This document shows, piece after piece, positions 1-7,363 of a stretch of 64,000 bases of DNA (the first letter of the stretch is position 1; each line of letters begins with the position of its first letter). The position numbers were made by a program, and so were the translations under genes. Location: the NCBI GenBank assembly GCA_910587685.1, contig CAJUMY010000001.1, positions 62,001 through 126,000 on the forward strand, written 5' to 3'. This stretch comes from an uncultured Christensenellaceae bacterium (GTDB taxonomy: Bacteria > Bacillota > Clostridia > Christensenellales > UBA3700). The notes beneath the pieces are model-generated. The model was not told the DNA's origin and did no database searches. It saw only the letters and a list, made by a program, of their open reading frames with translations.

Positions 1-513
1 TATCGTTTTTCCGTTGATTATTTTGTTCTTCTTTACGATACCTACGGCAAAACCCGCTATATCGTATTCTCCTTTAGAGTAAAATCCCGGCATTTCGGCA
101 GTCTCTCCGCCGATCAACGCGCATCCGCTCTCGAAGCATCCCTGAGAAACGCCTTTGACTATAGTCGCGACTTTCTCGGGAACGAGTTTATCAAGCGCAA
201 TGTAGTCGAGGAAAATTAGCGGCTTCGCGCCTTGACATACTATGTCGTTGACGCACATAGCGACCGCGTCGATACCGATGGTATCGTGTTTGTCAAGGAC
301 GAACGCATACTTGAGTTTGGTGCCTACTCCGTCCGTACCCGCAACGAGACAGTCTGCGTCGTCGCCATCTCCGAGAGCATAAAATCCGCCGAAACTGCCG
401 AGGTCTCCGAGCACGTTATCGTTATAAGTTTTCTTTACATACTGTTTCATCAATTTAACAGCTTCGTAACCGGCCTCGACGTCGACACCGGCGCTCTTGT
501 AATCTATCGCCAT
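1..513 (-). CDS. purM: Phosphoribosylformylglycinamidine cyclo-ligase (AIR synthetase), 3' end outside window
   Basis: PurM closes the imidazole ring of purines, turning FGAM plus ATP into AIR in the cytoplasm. The visible 171 residues start MAIDYKSAGVDVEAGYEA and contain the family motifs GTDGVGTKLK, CVNDIVCQGAKP and GGETAEMPGFY, which form the ATP and substrate site of the PurM fold. The start is the ATG at 513, placed by an AAAGGAG ribosome-binding site inside the end of purF, whose stop lies five bases upstream, so the two are translationally close. The gene runs off the left edge, so only its N-terminal half is seen. It is the last visible gene of the purE-purC-purF-purM operon. Confidence 0.96.
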   Translation of the reverse strand, partial: MAIDYKSAGVDVEAGYEAVKLMKQYVKKTYNDNVLGDLGSFGGFYALGDGDDADCLVAGTDGVGTKLKYAFVLDKHDTIGIDAVAMCVNDIVCQGAKPLIFLDYIALDKLVPEKVATIVKGVSQGCFESGCALIGGETAEMPGFYSKGEYDIAGFAVGIVKKNKIINGKTI

Positions 514-518
514 CTAAG

Positions 519-1931
519 TCAATCTCCTTTTCTCTTTAATACTTTTTCTTCGATATTGTCAGGATACTTACCGTCAAAACATGCGGCGCAGAAAGTATCT
601 CCTGCATGAGCCTTACAGCAATCTATTAGGTCTTCAACGTCCATAAAGTGCAATGAATCGGTTCCTATTATCTTACTTATCTCGCTTTCGTTTCTGTACG
701 CGCCGATTAGCTGATCGTAAGTCTCGATATCTATGCCCGTATAACACGGATGCTTGACTATCGGAGAAGCTATTACCATATGGACTTCTTTAGCTCCCGC
801 CTTTTTGAGAATATCGACGATCTTTTTCGAAGTCGTACCTCTTACTATGGAGTCGTCTACAAGTATTATTCTCTTTCCCTGAACGTTCGCTTTATGAACA
901 TTCAGTTTTATCTTTACGCTATTCTCTCTGAACGCCTGCGTCGGCTGAATAAAAGTACGTCCGACATATCTGTTCTTCTCGAGAACGTCTATATACGGTA
1001 TACCCGAACCTGCGGCGTACCCTCTCGCGGCAACGACTGCCGAATCGGGAACTCCTGCGACCATATCGGCGTCTATTTTTATCTTTTCCGCCAAACGTCT
1101 GCCGCATTCGAAACGCGCCTTGTAGACGCTTCTCTCATCGATAACGCTGTCGGCTCTCGCAGTATAGACATATTCGAATATACAGGGACGTCTCTCTATA
1201 TTATCCATATAATAGGACTTTGTTCCCTCATTGTTGATAACGAGTATTTCGCCCGGAGCTACGTCTCTCTCAACGTCTACTCCAAGAGAATCTAGGGCGC
1301 AAGATTCGCTAGATACGTAATAGTCGTCAAAGTGCGTTCCGAAAACGAGCGGACGCAAGCCGAACCTGTCGCGTACCGCGATGACCGAAGTCGAAGTTAT
1401 GAGTACGAAAGCAAAGCTGCCTTCGAGAACTTCCACAGCCTTTTTGACTCCTATTATCACGTTCTCGCCTTCGGTATATTTATTGATAAGATTGGCGATA
1501 ACTTCGAGATCTATATTCGACTGGAATATAACGCCTTCTTTTACCAGACTTTTACGAAGTTCGTCGGCGTTGGTTATCTTTCCGTTCATAGCCAAAGCGA
1601 AGTCGCCGCACTTACCGTGATAAACGATAGGCTGAGCATTGACAACGCTTACCTCGTCTTTGGTACAATACCTTACGTGCCCGAGCGCGATATCTCCTTC
1701 GGGAAGTTCCTTAAGAATATCTCCTGCGAAAACTTCCGAAACAAGACCTGTATTTTTGTAATATTTTATATCGTTTCCGTATGAAATCGCTATACCTGCG
1801 CTTTCCTGCCCTCTGTGCTGCAATTGATAAAGTCCGTAATAACACGTCGACGCCAAATCCTGCGTCGTCGCGCTATATATTGCGAATATACCGCATTCGT
1901 CCTTCGGTTTATCTTCAAAGTTCATACACAT
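519..1931 (-). CDS. purF: Amidophosphoribosyltransferase
   Basis: PurF catalyses the committed step of purine synthesis, transferring the glutamine amide to PRPP. The 470-residue protein has a 12-residue leader followed by CGIFAIY, so Cys13 would become the N-terminal glutamine-hydrolysing nucleophile after propeptide removal. The PRPP-binding loop RIILVDDSIVRGTTSK lies in the C-terminal half. Late cysteines in CCKAHAGDTFCAAC fit the iron-sulfur cluster form known from Bacillus-type enzymes (family knowledge). It follows purC by four bases and precedes purM by five, as expected for one transcript. Length is normal. Confidence 0.97.
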   Translation of the reverse strand: MCMNFEDKPKDECGIFAIYSATTQDLASTCYYGLYQLQHRGQESAGIAISYGNDIKYYKNTGLVSEVFAGDILKELPEGDIALGHVRYCTKDEVSVVNAQPIVYHGKCGDFALAMNGKITNADELRKSLVKEGVIFQSNIDLEVIANLINKYTEGENVIIGVKKAVEVLEGSFAFVLITSTSVIAVRDRFGLRPLVFGTHFDDYYVSSESCALDSLGVDVERDVAPGEILVINNEGTKSYYMDNIERRPCIFEYVYTARADSVIDERSVYKARFECGRRLAEKIKIDADMVAGVPDSAVVAARGYAAGSGIPYIDVLEKNRYVGRTFIQPTQAFRENSVKIKLNVHKANVQGKRIILVDDSIVRGTTSKKIVDILKKAGAKEVHMVIASPIVKHPCYTGIDIETYDQLIGAYRNESEISKIIGTDSLHFMDVEDLIDCCKAHAGDTFCAACFDGKYPDNIEEKVLKRKGD

Positions 1932-1935
1932 ATTA

Positions 1936-2649
1936 TTATTTATGTTCTCCCATCAATCTAGCCAAAACTTCTTGGTAAGCCTCTTCTACTCCGCCCATAT
2001 CGCGTCTGAATCTGTCCTTATCAAGTTTTTCGCCTGTCTTCGAATCCCAAAACCTGCAAGTGTCGGGACTGATCTCGTCGGCAAGAATTATCTGTCCTTT
2101 ATATCTGCCGAACTCGAGCTTAAAGTCGATAAGCTCTATATTGATATCCTTTAGATAATCTGTAAGTATCTCGTTTATCTTAAGAGCGTAAGATTTGATA
2201 GTATCAAGCTCGTCCTCTGTTGCGAGTTCCATAGCGAATACGTGATAATCGTTGATCATCGGATCTCCGAGATCGTCGTTCTTGTACGAAAATTCAAGAA
2301 CCGTCTTCGCAAGTTTGGTTCCTTCCGGAATACCCAATCTCTTAGAAAGCGAACCCGCCGCAATATTTCTCACTATTACTTCGAGTGGAACTATTTTGAC
2401 CTTCTTGACGAAAGTCTCTCTGTCGTTGATTTCCTCAACGTAATGCGTAGGAATACCCTTTGATTCAAGCATTTTGAAGAGATGATTGGAACATCTGTTA
2501 TTTACTACGCCCTTGCCGAGTATAGTTCCCTTTTTGATACCGTTGAAAGCCGTAGCGTCGTCTTTGTACGATACGAGCACTACGTCGTCGTTATCCGTTA
2601 AGTATACCTTTTTTGCCTTTCCTTCGTAAAGTTGCGTTGTTCTTTCCAT
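1936..2649 (-). CDS. purC: Phosphoribosylaminoimidazole-succinocarboxamide synthase (SAICAR synthetase)
   Basis: PurC condenses CAIR with aspartate using ATP to give SAICAR in de novo purine synthesis. The 237-residue protein begins MERTTQLYEGKAKKVY and carries the signatures VPLEVIVRNIAAGS and LIDFKLEFGRYKG followed by ADEISPDTCRFWD, all typical of this ATP-grasp-like family. Its ATG overlaps the purE stop in a TAATG junction, so ribosomes can pass directly from purE to purC. It lies in the second position of the pur operon. Length is standard for the short bacterial form. Confidence 0.97.
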   Translation of the reverse strand: MERTTQLYEGKAKKVYLTDNDDVVLVSYKDDATAFNGIKKGTILGKGVVNNRCSNHLFKMLESKGIPTHYVEEINDRETFVKKVKIVPLEVIVRNIAAGSLSKRLGIPEGTKLAKTVLEFSYKNDDLGDPMINDYHVFAMELATEDELDTIKSYALKINEILTDYLKDINIELIDFKLEFGRYKGQIILADEISPDTCRFWDSKTGEKLDKDRFRRDMGGVEEAYQEVLARLMGEHK

Positions 2650-3140
2650 TATTTTAGTTCCTCCTGAAGTTTCTTATCGTCATTCATCACTTTTTCTTTA
2701 AGATTCGTCTTGTAAACTACGAACTTATCCATAATATCGGCATACTTTAAGGCAAGCATCTGTATGGCAAGTAAAGCCGCGTTTACCGCTCCGTTGATAG
2801 CTACGCACGCAACGGGCACGCCCTGCGGCATCTGTACTGTAGAAAGCAGGCTGTCCATACCGTCCATAGTACTGCTCTTTATCGGCAAACCTATCACGGG
2901 AAGCGGTGTGAACGCCGCTATGACTCCTCCAAGATGCGCCGCCTTGCCTGCGCAGGAAATGATAACTTCTACGCCTCTCTCAATAGCGGTAGATGCGAAC
3001 GTATGAGCTTCCTCAGGCGTTCTATGAGCGGAAATAACTCTTGCTTCGTATTCGATACCGAATTCCTTGAGCGTATCAATCGCAGGTTTTACAACTCCGA
3101 GATCGCTTGCGCTACCCATTACAATAGCTACTTTTGGCAT
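2649..3140 (-). CDS. purE: N5-carboxyaminoimidazole ribonucleotide mutase
   Basis: PurE makes CAIR, either from N5-CAIR (class I) or directly from AIR and CO2 (class II). The 163-residue protein opens with VAIVMGSASDLGVVKPA and has the SAHRTPE and AGKAAHLGGVIAAFTPLPVIG segments that build the active site of the octameric flavodoxin-like fold. No purK is seen next to it, so the class cannot be decided here. It is the first large gene of the pur operon, with GGAG about eight bases before the ATG. Upstream lie a promoter, a small ORF and an intrinsic terminator, so expression of the operon depends on readthrough or on another start site. Confidence 0.96.
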   Translation of the reverse strand: MPKVAIVMGSASDLGVVKPAIDTLKEFGIEYEARVISAHRTPEEAHTFASTAIERGVEVIISCAGKAAHLGGVIAAFTPLPVIGLPIKSSTMDGMDSLLSTVQMPQGVPVACVAINGAVNAALLAIQMLALKYADIMDKFVVYKTNLKEKVMNDDKKLQEELK

Positions 3141-3163
3141 GACAATATCTCCTTATAAAAAAT

Positions 3164-3195
3164 TCAAAAAGGCACAACAAGATCTGTCGCACCTT
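3164..3195 (-). terminator. Intrinsic terminator/attenuator upstream of purE
   Basis: On the minus strand AAGGTGCGACA (3195-3185) pairs with TGTTGTGCCTT (3179-3169) through Watson-Crick and G-U pairs. A T-tract follows at 3170-3166. It begins inside the stop codon of the small ORF and ends about 24 bases before the purE ATG. It could act as an attenuator of the pur operon or simply end a short transcript. Confidence 0.7.
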
Positions 3196-3295
3196 ATCTT
3201 TTCGATTTAATTATTATGACGCGCGGATACAGTGTCCCTGTCGATGAAAGACGGCGTAAGCTATTCTTTACATTTGGCGAAAAAAGACCTAACAT
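3194..3295 (-). CDS. Small ORF of 33 codons in the pur leader (hypothetical)
   Basis: I do not recognise this peptide. It reads MLGLFSPNVKNSLRRL, continues with STGTLYPR and ends IIIKSKR, so it is basic. Support for translation is an AGGAG site nine bases before the ATG and a strong promoter whose predicted start lies about 18 bases upstream. Its TAA runs directly into the stem of an intrinsic terminator. That layout suits either an independent small-protein gene or a leader peptide whose translation affects termination before purE. The sequence has no obvious run of regulatory codons. Confidence 0.5.
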   Translation of the reverse strand: MLGLFSPNVKNSLRRLSSTGTLYPRVIIIKSKR

Positions 3296-3319
3296 ATCCT
3301 GTTCTCCTATTGCCATTAC

Positions 3320-3348
3320 ATTGTAATATATTTTTCGATTTTTGACAA
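3320..3348 (-). promoter_or_regulatory. Sigma-70-type promoter for the purE leader
   Basis: TTGTCA at 3348-3343 and TACAAT at 3325-3320 on the minus strand are separated by exactly 17 bases. Transcription would start near 3313 and run through the small ORF and the terminator into purE. Confidence 0.75.
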
Positions 3349-3431
3349 ATGTTTTCGACAGGGTTTTTCATTTTCTCTAAATAAATTTATTATATATAGC
3401 ATACGCTGTGATTATGGCTTCCCTAACGTGA

Positions 3432-3460
3432 TTGACATATTTATCCAAAACGGATATTCT
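3432..3460 (+). promoter_or_regulatory. Sigma-70-type promoter facing an open intergenic stretch
   Basis: A perfect TTGACA (3432-3437) and TATTCT (3455-3460) are spaced by 17 bases on the plus strand. No gene starts downstream before the hairpin at 3602-3631, so the promoter would drive a short untranslated RNA. Confidence 0.5.
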
Positions 3461-3466
3461 TTACGT

Positions 3467-3640
3467 CGATTTTCGTTTTCGCCGCAGTTAAAAATCATCG
3501 CACAACACTGATAAAGCGACAACTTGCTCGAAACAAATAAACTATATACGATACAATATTTCCTATGAGCTTGATCTTATCAAGCATACAGCATATAAAA
3601 ACGGACGGATACGTAGAAACGGCTCCGTCCGAAATTTTTT
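3467..3640 (+). ncRNA. Candidate small RNA between purE leader and purine permease
   Basis: The interval lies between a good plus-strand promoter and a GC-rich hairpin followed by six T residues. It includes a perfect 7-bp stem-loop, GCTTGAT at 3569-3575 pairing with ATCAAGC at 3579-3585. I recognise no known RNA family in it and see no open frame with a ribosome-binding site. It is convergent with the NCS2 permease gene and could overlap the 3' end of that transcript. Existence as a stable RNA is inferred only from the promoter-hairpin pair. Confidence 0.35.
3602..3640. terminator. Bidirectional intrinsic terminator
   Basis: CGGACGG at 3602-3608 pairs with CCGTCCG at 3625-3631. T-runs lie on both sides: TTTTTT follows on the plus strand and TTTTTAT on the minus strand. 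It would end the permease transcript arriving from the right and any plus-strand transcript from 3467. Confidence 0.8.
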
Positions 3641-3683
3641 ATCTATTCGGTTTCAAAACTTTTACATTTTTAGCTATTCTCTA

Positions 3684-5150
3684 TCAGTGAGAAACGAAGA
3701 TAAAGTTACAAACGAACAATATCGCTATAATGATAGTGATAAGATTCGGTTTTCTCTTCGCCGGATCTTTGGAAAACGGCGTGAGTATACAGTGCGTTAT
3801 CATACCGAGCGCTATACCGTATGAGATGTTGTAAGTGAGCGGCATCATAGCTATCGTAAGGAACGCGGGTACGGCTACCGTTACGTCGCTGAAATCTATC
3901 TTCGTAACGCTACCTATCATAAGAACGCCTACGTATACGAGCGCGGCTGCCGTCGCGCACGTCGGTATAAGGAACGCGATCGGAGAGAGAAACATCGCTA
4001 CAAAGAAACAAATAGCAACTATAAGAGACGTAAGACCCGTTCTTCCGCCTTCTGCAACTCCTGCCGACGACTCAACGAACGTCGTGACCGTAGAAGTACC
4101 GCAAACCGCGCCGACGACCGTTGCGGTCGCGTCTGCAAAGAGAGCCTTCTTCATTTCAGGAAGTTTACCGTTTTCGTCGAGCATATCCGCCTTCTGAGCC
4201 GTTCCGATAAGAGTGCCGATAGTATCGAACATATCTACCATACCGAACGCAAGTATAACGGAAACGATGAGCATGAAACTCGAGAAATTGAAATTCTTGA
4301 ACATATCTCCGCTCTTATAGAAAAGAACGCCGACGGAATCCGTTCCCCAAGACTTAAAGCAAGCTACGGGATTATAGCTTGTCCATACGTCCTTAAGATT
4401 AGGAAGTCCGTACCACGTTGCGGCGTCTGTCCACGCGTTACCTGCGGCTACGTGTATACCGCACGCGATAAGAGCTACGATATAGAATATTCCCGTACCT
4501 GCCAGCATACCCCAAAGTATCGAACCTTTTATCTTAAGTTTACTCATTATAGCGATGATTGCAAAAGTGATGAACGTAGCAAAATACGGCCAAAGAGTGG
4601 AAAAATTGATTTTCAAAATATTTAGCGGCGCAAGCGTAACTCCGGTAGACTCGCTGGGAATAATTATTCCGGCATTCTGAAGTCCTACGAACGCAATAAA
4701 GAGGCCGATACCCGCGGGAATTGCGAGTTTTACCGAATCGGGAACGCAATCAACTATCTTTTCTCTCACACCGATAAGAGTGAGCAGTAAAAATATAAGT
4801 CCCGAAATCAATATAATAACGAGAGCGCCGGCATAACCGAAAGTAGAACCGCCTATTGCAGTACCGGCAACGGTAAATGCAAAATATGCGTTAAGTCCCA
4901 TACCCGGAGCTTGCGCAAACGGAAGTTTTGCGTATAAAGCCATAATCAACGTACCTACGATAGCGCCTATAGCCGTAGCTATATATACGCCGCTTGCAGG
5001 AGCAACCTCACCTAAAAGGTTGGGGTTGACTATGAGGATATACGCCATTGTCATAAACGTTGTCAAACCGGCAATTATTTCAGTTTTTATATTACTACCC
5101 TTTTCGGTAATATGAAAATAATTGTCAAGAGCCGCTGAAAACTTTGACAT
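3684..5150 (-). CDS. NCS2-family (AzgA-like) purine base permease
   Basis: This 488-residue membrane protein belongs to the AzgA/PbuG branch of proton-coupled nucleobase transporters, which import hypoxanthine, guanine or adenine. It starts with a soluble stretch SKFSAALDNYFHITEKGSN, followed by a dozen or so hydrophobic segments. The family signature AQAPGMGLNAYFAF and the motif TTFVESSAGVAEGGRTG are both present; in this family they help form the substrate site. The start ATG has a GAGGAGG ribosome-binding site and a promoter about 30 bases further up. It stands alone but next to the purine biosynthesis operon. Substrate choice is inferred from family only. Confidence 0.9.
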   Translation of the reverse strand: MSKFSAALDNYFHITEKGSNIKTEIIAGLTTFMTMAYILIVNPNLLGEVAPASGVYIATAIGAIVGTLIMALYAKLPFAQAPGMGLNAYFAFTVAGTAIGGSTFGYAGALVIILISGLIFLLLTLIGVREKIVDCVPDSVKLAIPAGIGLFIAFVGLQNAGIIIPSESTGVTLAPLNILKINFSTLWPYFATFITFAIIAIMSKLKIKGSILWGMLAGTGIFYIVALIACGIHVAAGNAWTDAATWYGLPNLKDVWTSYNPVACFKSWGTDSVGVLFYKSGDMFKNFNFSSFMLIVSVILAFGMVDMFDTIGTLIGTAQKADMLDENGKLPEMKKALFADATATVVGAVCGTSTVTTFVESSAGVAEGGRTGLTSLIVAICFFVAMFLSPIAFLIPTCATAAALVYVGVLMIGSVTKIDFSDVTVAVPAFLTIAMMPLTYNISYGIALGMITHCILTPFSKDPAKRKPNLITIIIAILFVCNFIFVSH

Positions 5151-5178
5151 AACCTAGGTTCCTCCTCAAATGTATTTT

Positions 5179-5207
5179 ATTAAATTAATAATAGCATGGA
5201 TTGACAA
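5179..5207 (-). promoter_or_regulatory. Promoter of the purine permease
   Basis: TTGTCA at 5207-5202 and TTTAAT at 5184-5179 on the minus strand are spaced by 17 bases and lie just upstream of the GAGGAGG site of the permease. I saw no purine-riboswitch core between promoter and gene. Confidence 0.6.
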
Positions 5208-5522
5208 TAAATAGCAAGCGCAACTTTACAAATTTTTTACACGTTTCGACATTATCGCATAGCAAAATTCATATTCAATGAAACTCCGTTTTCTTAGCGA
5301 CGTGAATCAGCGTAAAAATACGCATACAAGACGAATGGTACGTAAAACCAAAACGATATATTTATGCAATCCGCTCCTTGGATTTTGCGGTATTCTTGCA
5401 AACAAAAAACGACGATTTATTTGAAATTCCGTCTTGCATTTTTTCTCTATACATTTATTCATTTTGAAAAAAGTCCTATAATGTATGCCGTTTTTCAAGA
5501 AATAACAGTAAAAATTTCAAAC

Positions 5523-5563
5523 TTATTCACATTTATTGTCGGTTTTCCACATAGTTATCCACA
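5523..5563 (+). promoter_or_regulatory. Cluster of three DnaA-box-like 9-mers
   Basis: In 41 bases on one strand lie TTATTCACA (5523-5531), TTTTCCACA (5543-5551) and TTATCCACA (5555-5563). The last is the exact consensus DnaA box and the others each differ from it at one position. All point the same way in AT-rich DNA. No dnaA, dnaN or strand-bias flip is nearby, so a DnaA-binding regulatory or titration site is more likely than a replication origin. Confidence 0.45.
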
Positions 5564-5730
5564 TTTTCATTAGTTTTATACAATTTTTATTAAAACCTAC
5601 TTTTAGCGTAAAATAATAGACCCGTATCGAAAAAACGCGATCATATGACGGCGACAAACCGCTTTATGGAATCTCAATATTCGAGTTTTCGACCATCTTT
5701 ATCGAACTTAAAATTTTGAGGTAAAATAAA

Positions 5731-5758
5731 AGACGGCAAGTAAAAAATACCGCCGTCT
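5731..5758 (-). terminator. Intrinsic terminator of gdhA
   Basis: AGACGGC at 5731-5737 pairs with GCCGTCT at 5752-5758. On the minus strand the hairpin is followed by a TTTATTTT tract. It lies just past the gdhA stop. Confidence 0.8.
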
Positions 5759-5781
5759 CCATTTTAGCTCTTATCGCCTTA

Positions 5782-7134
5782 TCAAATTACTCCCTGCGCC
5801 ATCATTGCGTCGGCAACCTTGAGGAAGCCTGCGATGTTAGCTCCTGCGACCAAGTTATATCCGAGATCGCAAGACGCCGCAGCGTCTCTCGCGTTAGCGT
5901 GGATGCTCGTCATTATCTGGTCGAGTTTTGCATCGACTTCTTCTCTAGTCCAGCTATATCTCATGCTGTTTTGCGACATCTCGAGCGCAGATACCGCAAC
6001 TCCACCGGCGTTTGCAGCCTTAGCAGGTCCGATATTAACGCCGTTAGCCTGAAGATATGCGATAGCTTCGTTCGTAGTAGGCATATTCGCGCCCTCGGCT
6101 ATGAACTTAGTTCCGTTAGCAACTATCTTCTTAGCCTCGTCGAGATTTATCTCGTTCTGCGTTGCGCAAGGCATAACTATATCAGCCTTAACGCTCCACG
6201 GCTTCTCTTTCGGGAAGAACTTAGCTCCGAACTTGTCTGCGTAATCCTTAAGAGTCTTGCCCTTAGTTCTCATCGCTACCATGAAGTCGAACTTCTCCTG
6301 GGTGTTGATACCCGCTTCGTCAAGCACGTAACCCTGCGAACCCGATATCGTAAGAACCTTTGCGCCGAGCTCAGTGAGCTTCATAGCCGCGCCCCAAGCG
6401 ACGTTGCCGTAACCGGAAAGCGCTACGGTCTTACCCTTGAAGTTATCGCCGAAATGCTTGAGCATCTCACGGCAGAAATACGTTACGCCGAATCCGGTAG
6501 CTTCGGGTCTTATAAGGCTGCCGCCGTAAGAAAGTCCCTTACCGGTAAGCACGCCGTTCTCATATGCAGTTCTTATCCTCTTATACTGACCGTAAAGGAA
6601 ACCTATCTCTCTTGCGCCTACGCCTATATCGCCTGCGGGAACGTCCTTATCAGGTCCGATATATTTATAAAGCTCGGTCATAAAGCTCTGGCAGAATCTC
6701 ATGACTTCCGCGTCGCTCTTACCCTTAGGATCGAAATCGGAACCGCCCTTTCCTCCGCCTATCGGAAGACCTGTCAAGCTGTTCTTAAAAATCTGCTCGA
6801 AGCCAAGGAACTTAATGATACCGAGATTGACCGACGGATGGAAACGGAGACCGCCCTTGTACGGTCCTATAGCGCTGTTGAACTGTACTCTATAACCTCT
6901 GTTTACTCTTATGTTGCCGTTATCGTCGATCCAAGGTACTCTGAACATGATCTGTCTTTCGGGCTCCACGATTCTCTCTACGATATTCGCGTCGACGAAT
7001 TCGGGATGCTTTTCGATAACCGGCTCGAGCGACTTCAAAACCTCTTCGACGGTCTGAATGAATTCGGGCTGACTTGCGTCGTTAGCCTTTACCTTATCGA
7101 CTACGCTCTGAAGATACTTATTGGTAAATTCCAT
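5782..7134 (-). CDS. gdhA: NADP-specific glutamate dehydrogenase
   Basis: GdhA reductively aminates 2-oxoglutarate with ammonium to glutamate, a main route of ammonium assimilation. The 450-residue protein is the hexameric bacterial type. It has VPWIDDNGNIRVNRGYRVQF near residue 65, then KGGLRFHPSVN and the glycine-rich IGGGKGGSDFDPKGKSD containing the catalytic lysine region, and a Rossmann segment KTVALSGYGNVAWGA. These fit the NADP-dependent class rather than the NAD catabolic one by overall similarity. It has its own terminator and a plausible promoter, so it is monocistronic. A WYL regulator is divergently transcribed from the same gap and is a candidate controller. Confidence 0.96.
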   Translation of the reverse strand: MEFTNKYLQSVVDKVKANDASQPEFIQTVEEVLKSLEPVIEKHPEFVDANIVERIVEPERQIMFRVPWIDDNGNIRVNRGYRVQFNSAIGPYKGGLRFHPSVNLGIIKFLGFEQIFKNSLTGLPIGGGKGGSDFDPKGKSDAEVMRFCQSFMTELYKYIGPDKDVPAGDIGVGAREIGFLYGQYKRIRTAYENGVLTGKGLSYGGSLIRPEATGFGVTYFCREMLKHFGDNFKGKTVALSGYGNVAWGAAMKLTELGAKVLTISGSQGYVLDEAGINTQEKFDFMVAMRTKGKTLKDYADKFGAKFFPKEKPWSVKADIVMPCATQNEINLDEAKKIVANGTKFIAEGANMPTTNEAIAYLQANGVNIGPAKAANAGGVAVSALEMSQNSMRYSWTREEVDAKLDQIMTSIHANARDAAASCDLGYNLVAGANIAGFLKVADAMMAQGVI

Positions 7135-7201
7135 AATGTATATTCCTCCAAAATTTATTCTTGTATTTACAGAAAACGAGTATTACGCTCTTTTCTATTT
7201 G

Positions 7202-7230
7202 AGTTTAGCACAATAACCCTCAAATTACAA
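7202..7230 (-). promoter_or_regulatory. Possible gdhA promoter
   Basis: TTGTAA (7230-7225) and TAAACT (7207-7202) on the minus strand are 17 bases apart, about 65 bases before the gdhA ATG. Each box has two mismatches, so this is tentative. Confidence 0.4.
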
Positions 7231-7284
7231 TTATATTCGAGCGAAAAAATCGTCGGAATATATAAAAAATACTTATATACGCTA

Positions 7285-7313
7285 TTGACATATCGCACAT
7301 ATTTCCTTACAAT
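7285..7313 (+). promoter_or_regulatory. Promoter of the WYL regulator
   Basis: A perfect TTGACA (7285-7290) and TACAAT (7308-7313) with a 17-base spacer lie about 50 bases before the regulator ATG at 7364. Confidence 0.75.
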
Positions 7314-7363
7314 ATTATTAATTTGACATCATTAATTCAATAGATAAATTTACGGAGCTAAAC

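Larger units (their letters stand above)
5151..5781. other. 630-bp AT-rich intergenic region
   Basis: This gap between the permease and glutamate dehydrogenase has no convincing gene. It holds the permease promoter at its left end, three DnaA-box-like 9-mers near the middle and the gdhA terminator at its right end. Open frames within it lack ribosome-binding sites and coding character. Confidence 0.6.

Noticed and set aside
3141..3348. 6S RNA or purine/ZTP riboswitch in the purE leader
   Set aside because: The leader lacks the conserved cores of purine and ZTP aptamers, and a much better 6S RNA candidate was found at 46191-46390.
5523..5563. Chromosomal replication origin
   Set aside because: Three DnaA-like boxes occur, but there is no dnaA/dnaN/rpmH neighbourhood, no strand-bias switch and no AT-rich unwinding repeat array around them.
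5899..7326. Long plus-strand open frame (475 codons) opposite gdhA
   Set aside because: It lies antisense to a clearly identified glutamate dehydrogenase, has no ribosome-binding site or family-like motif and arises from the codon bias of the real gene.
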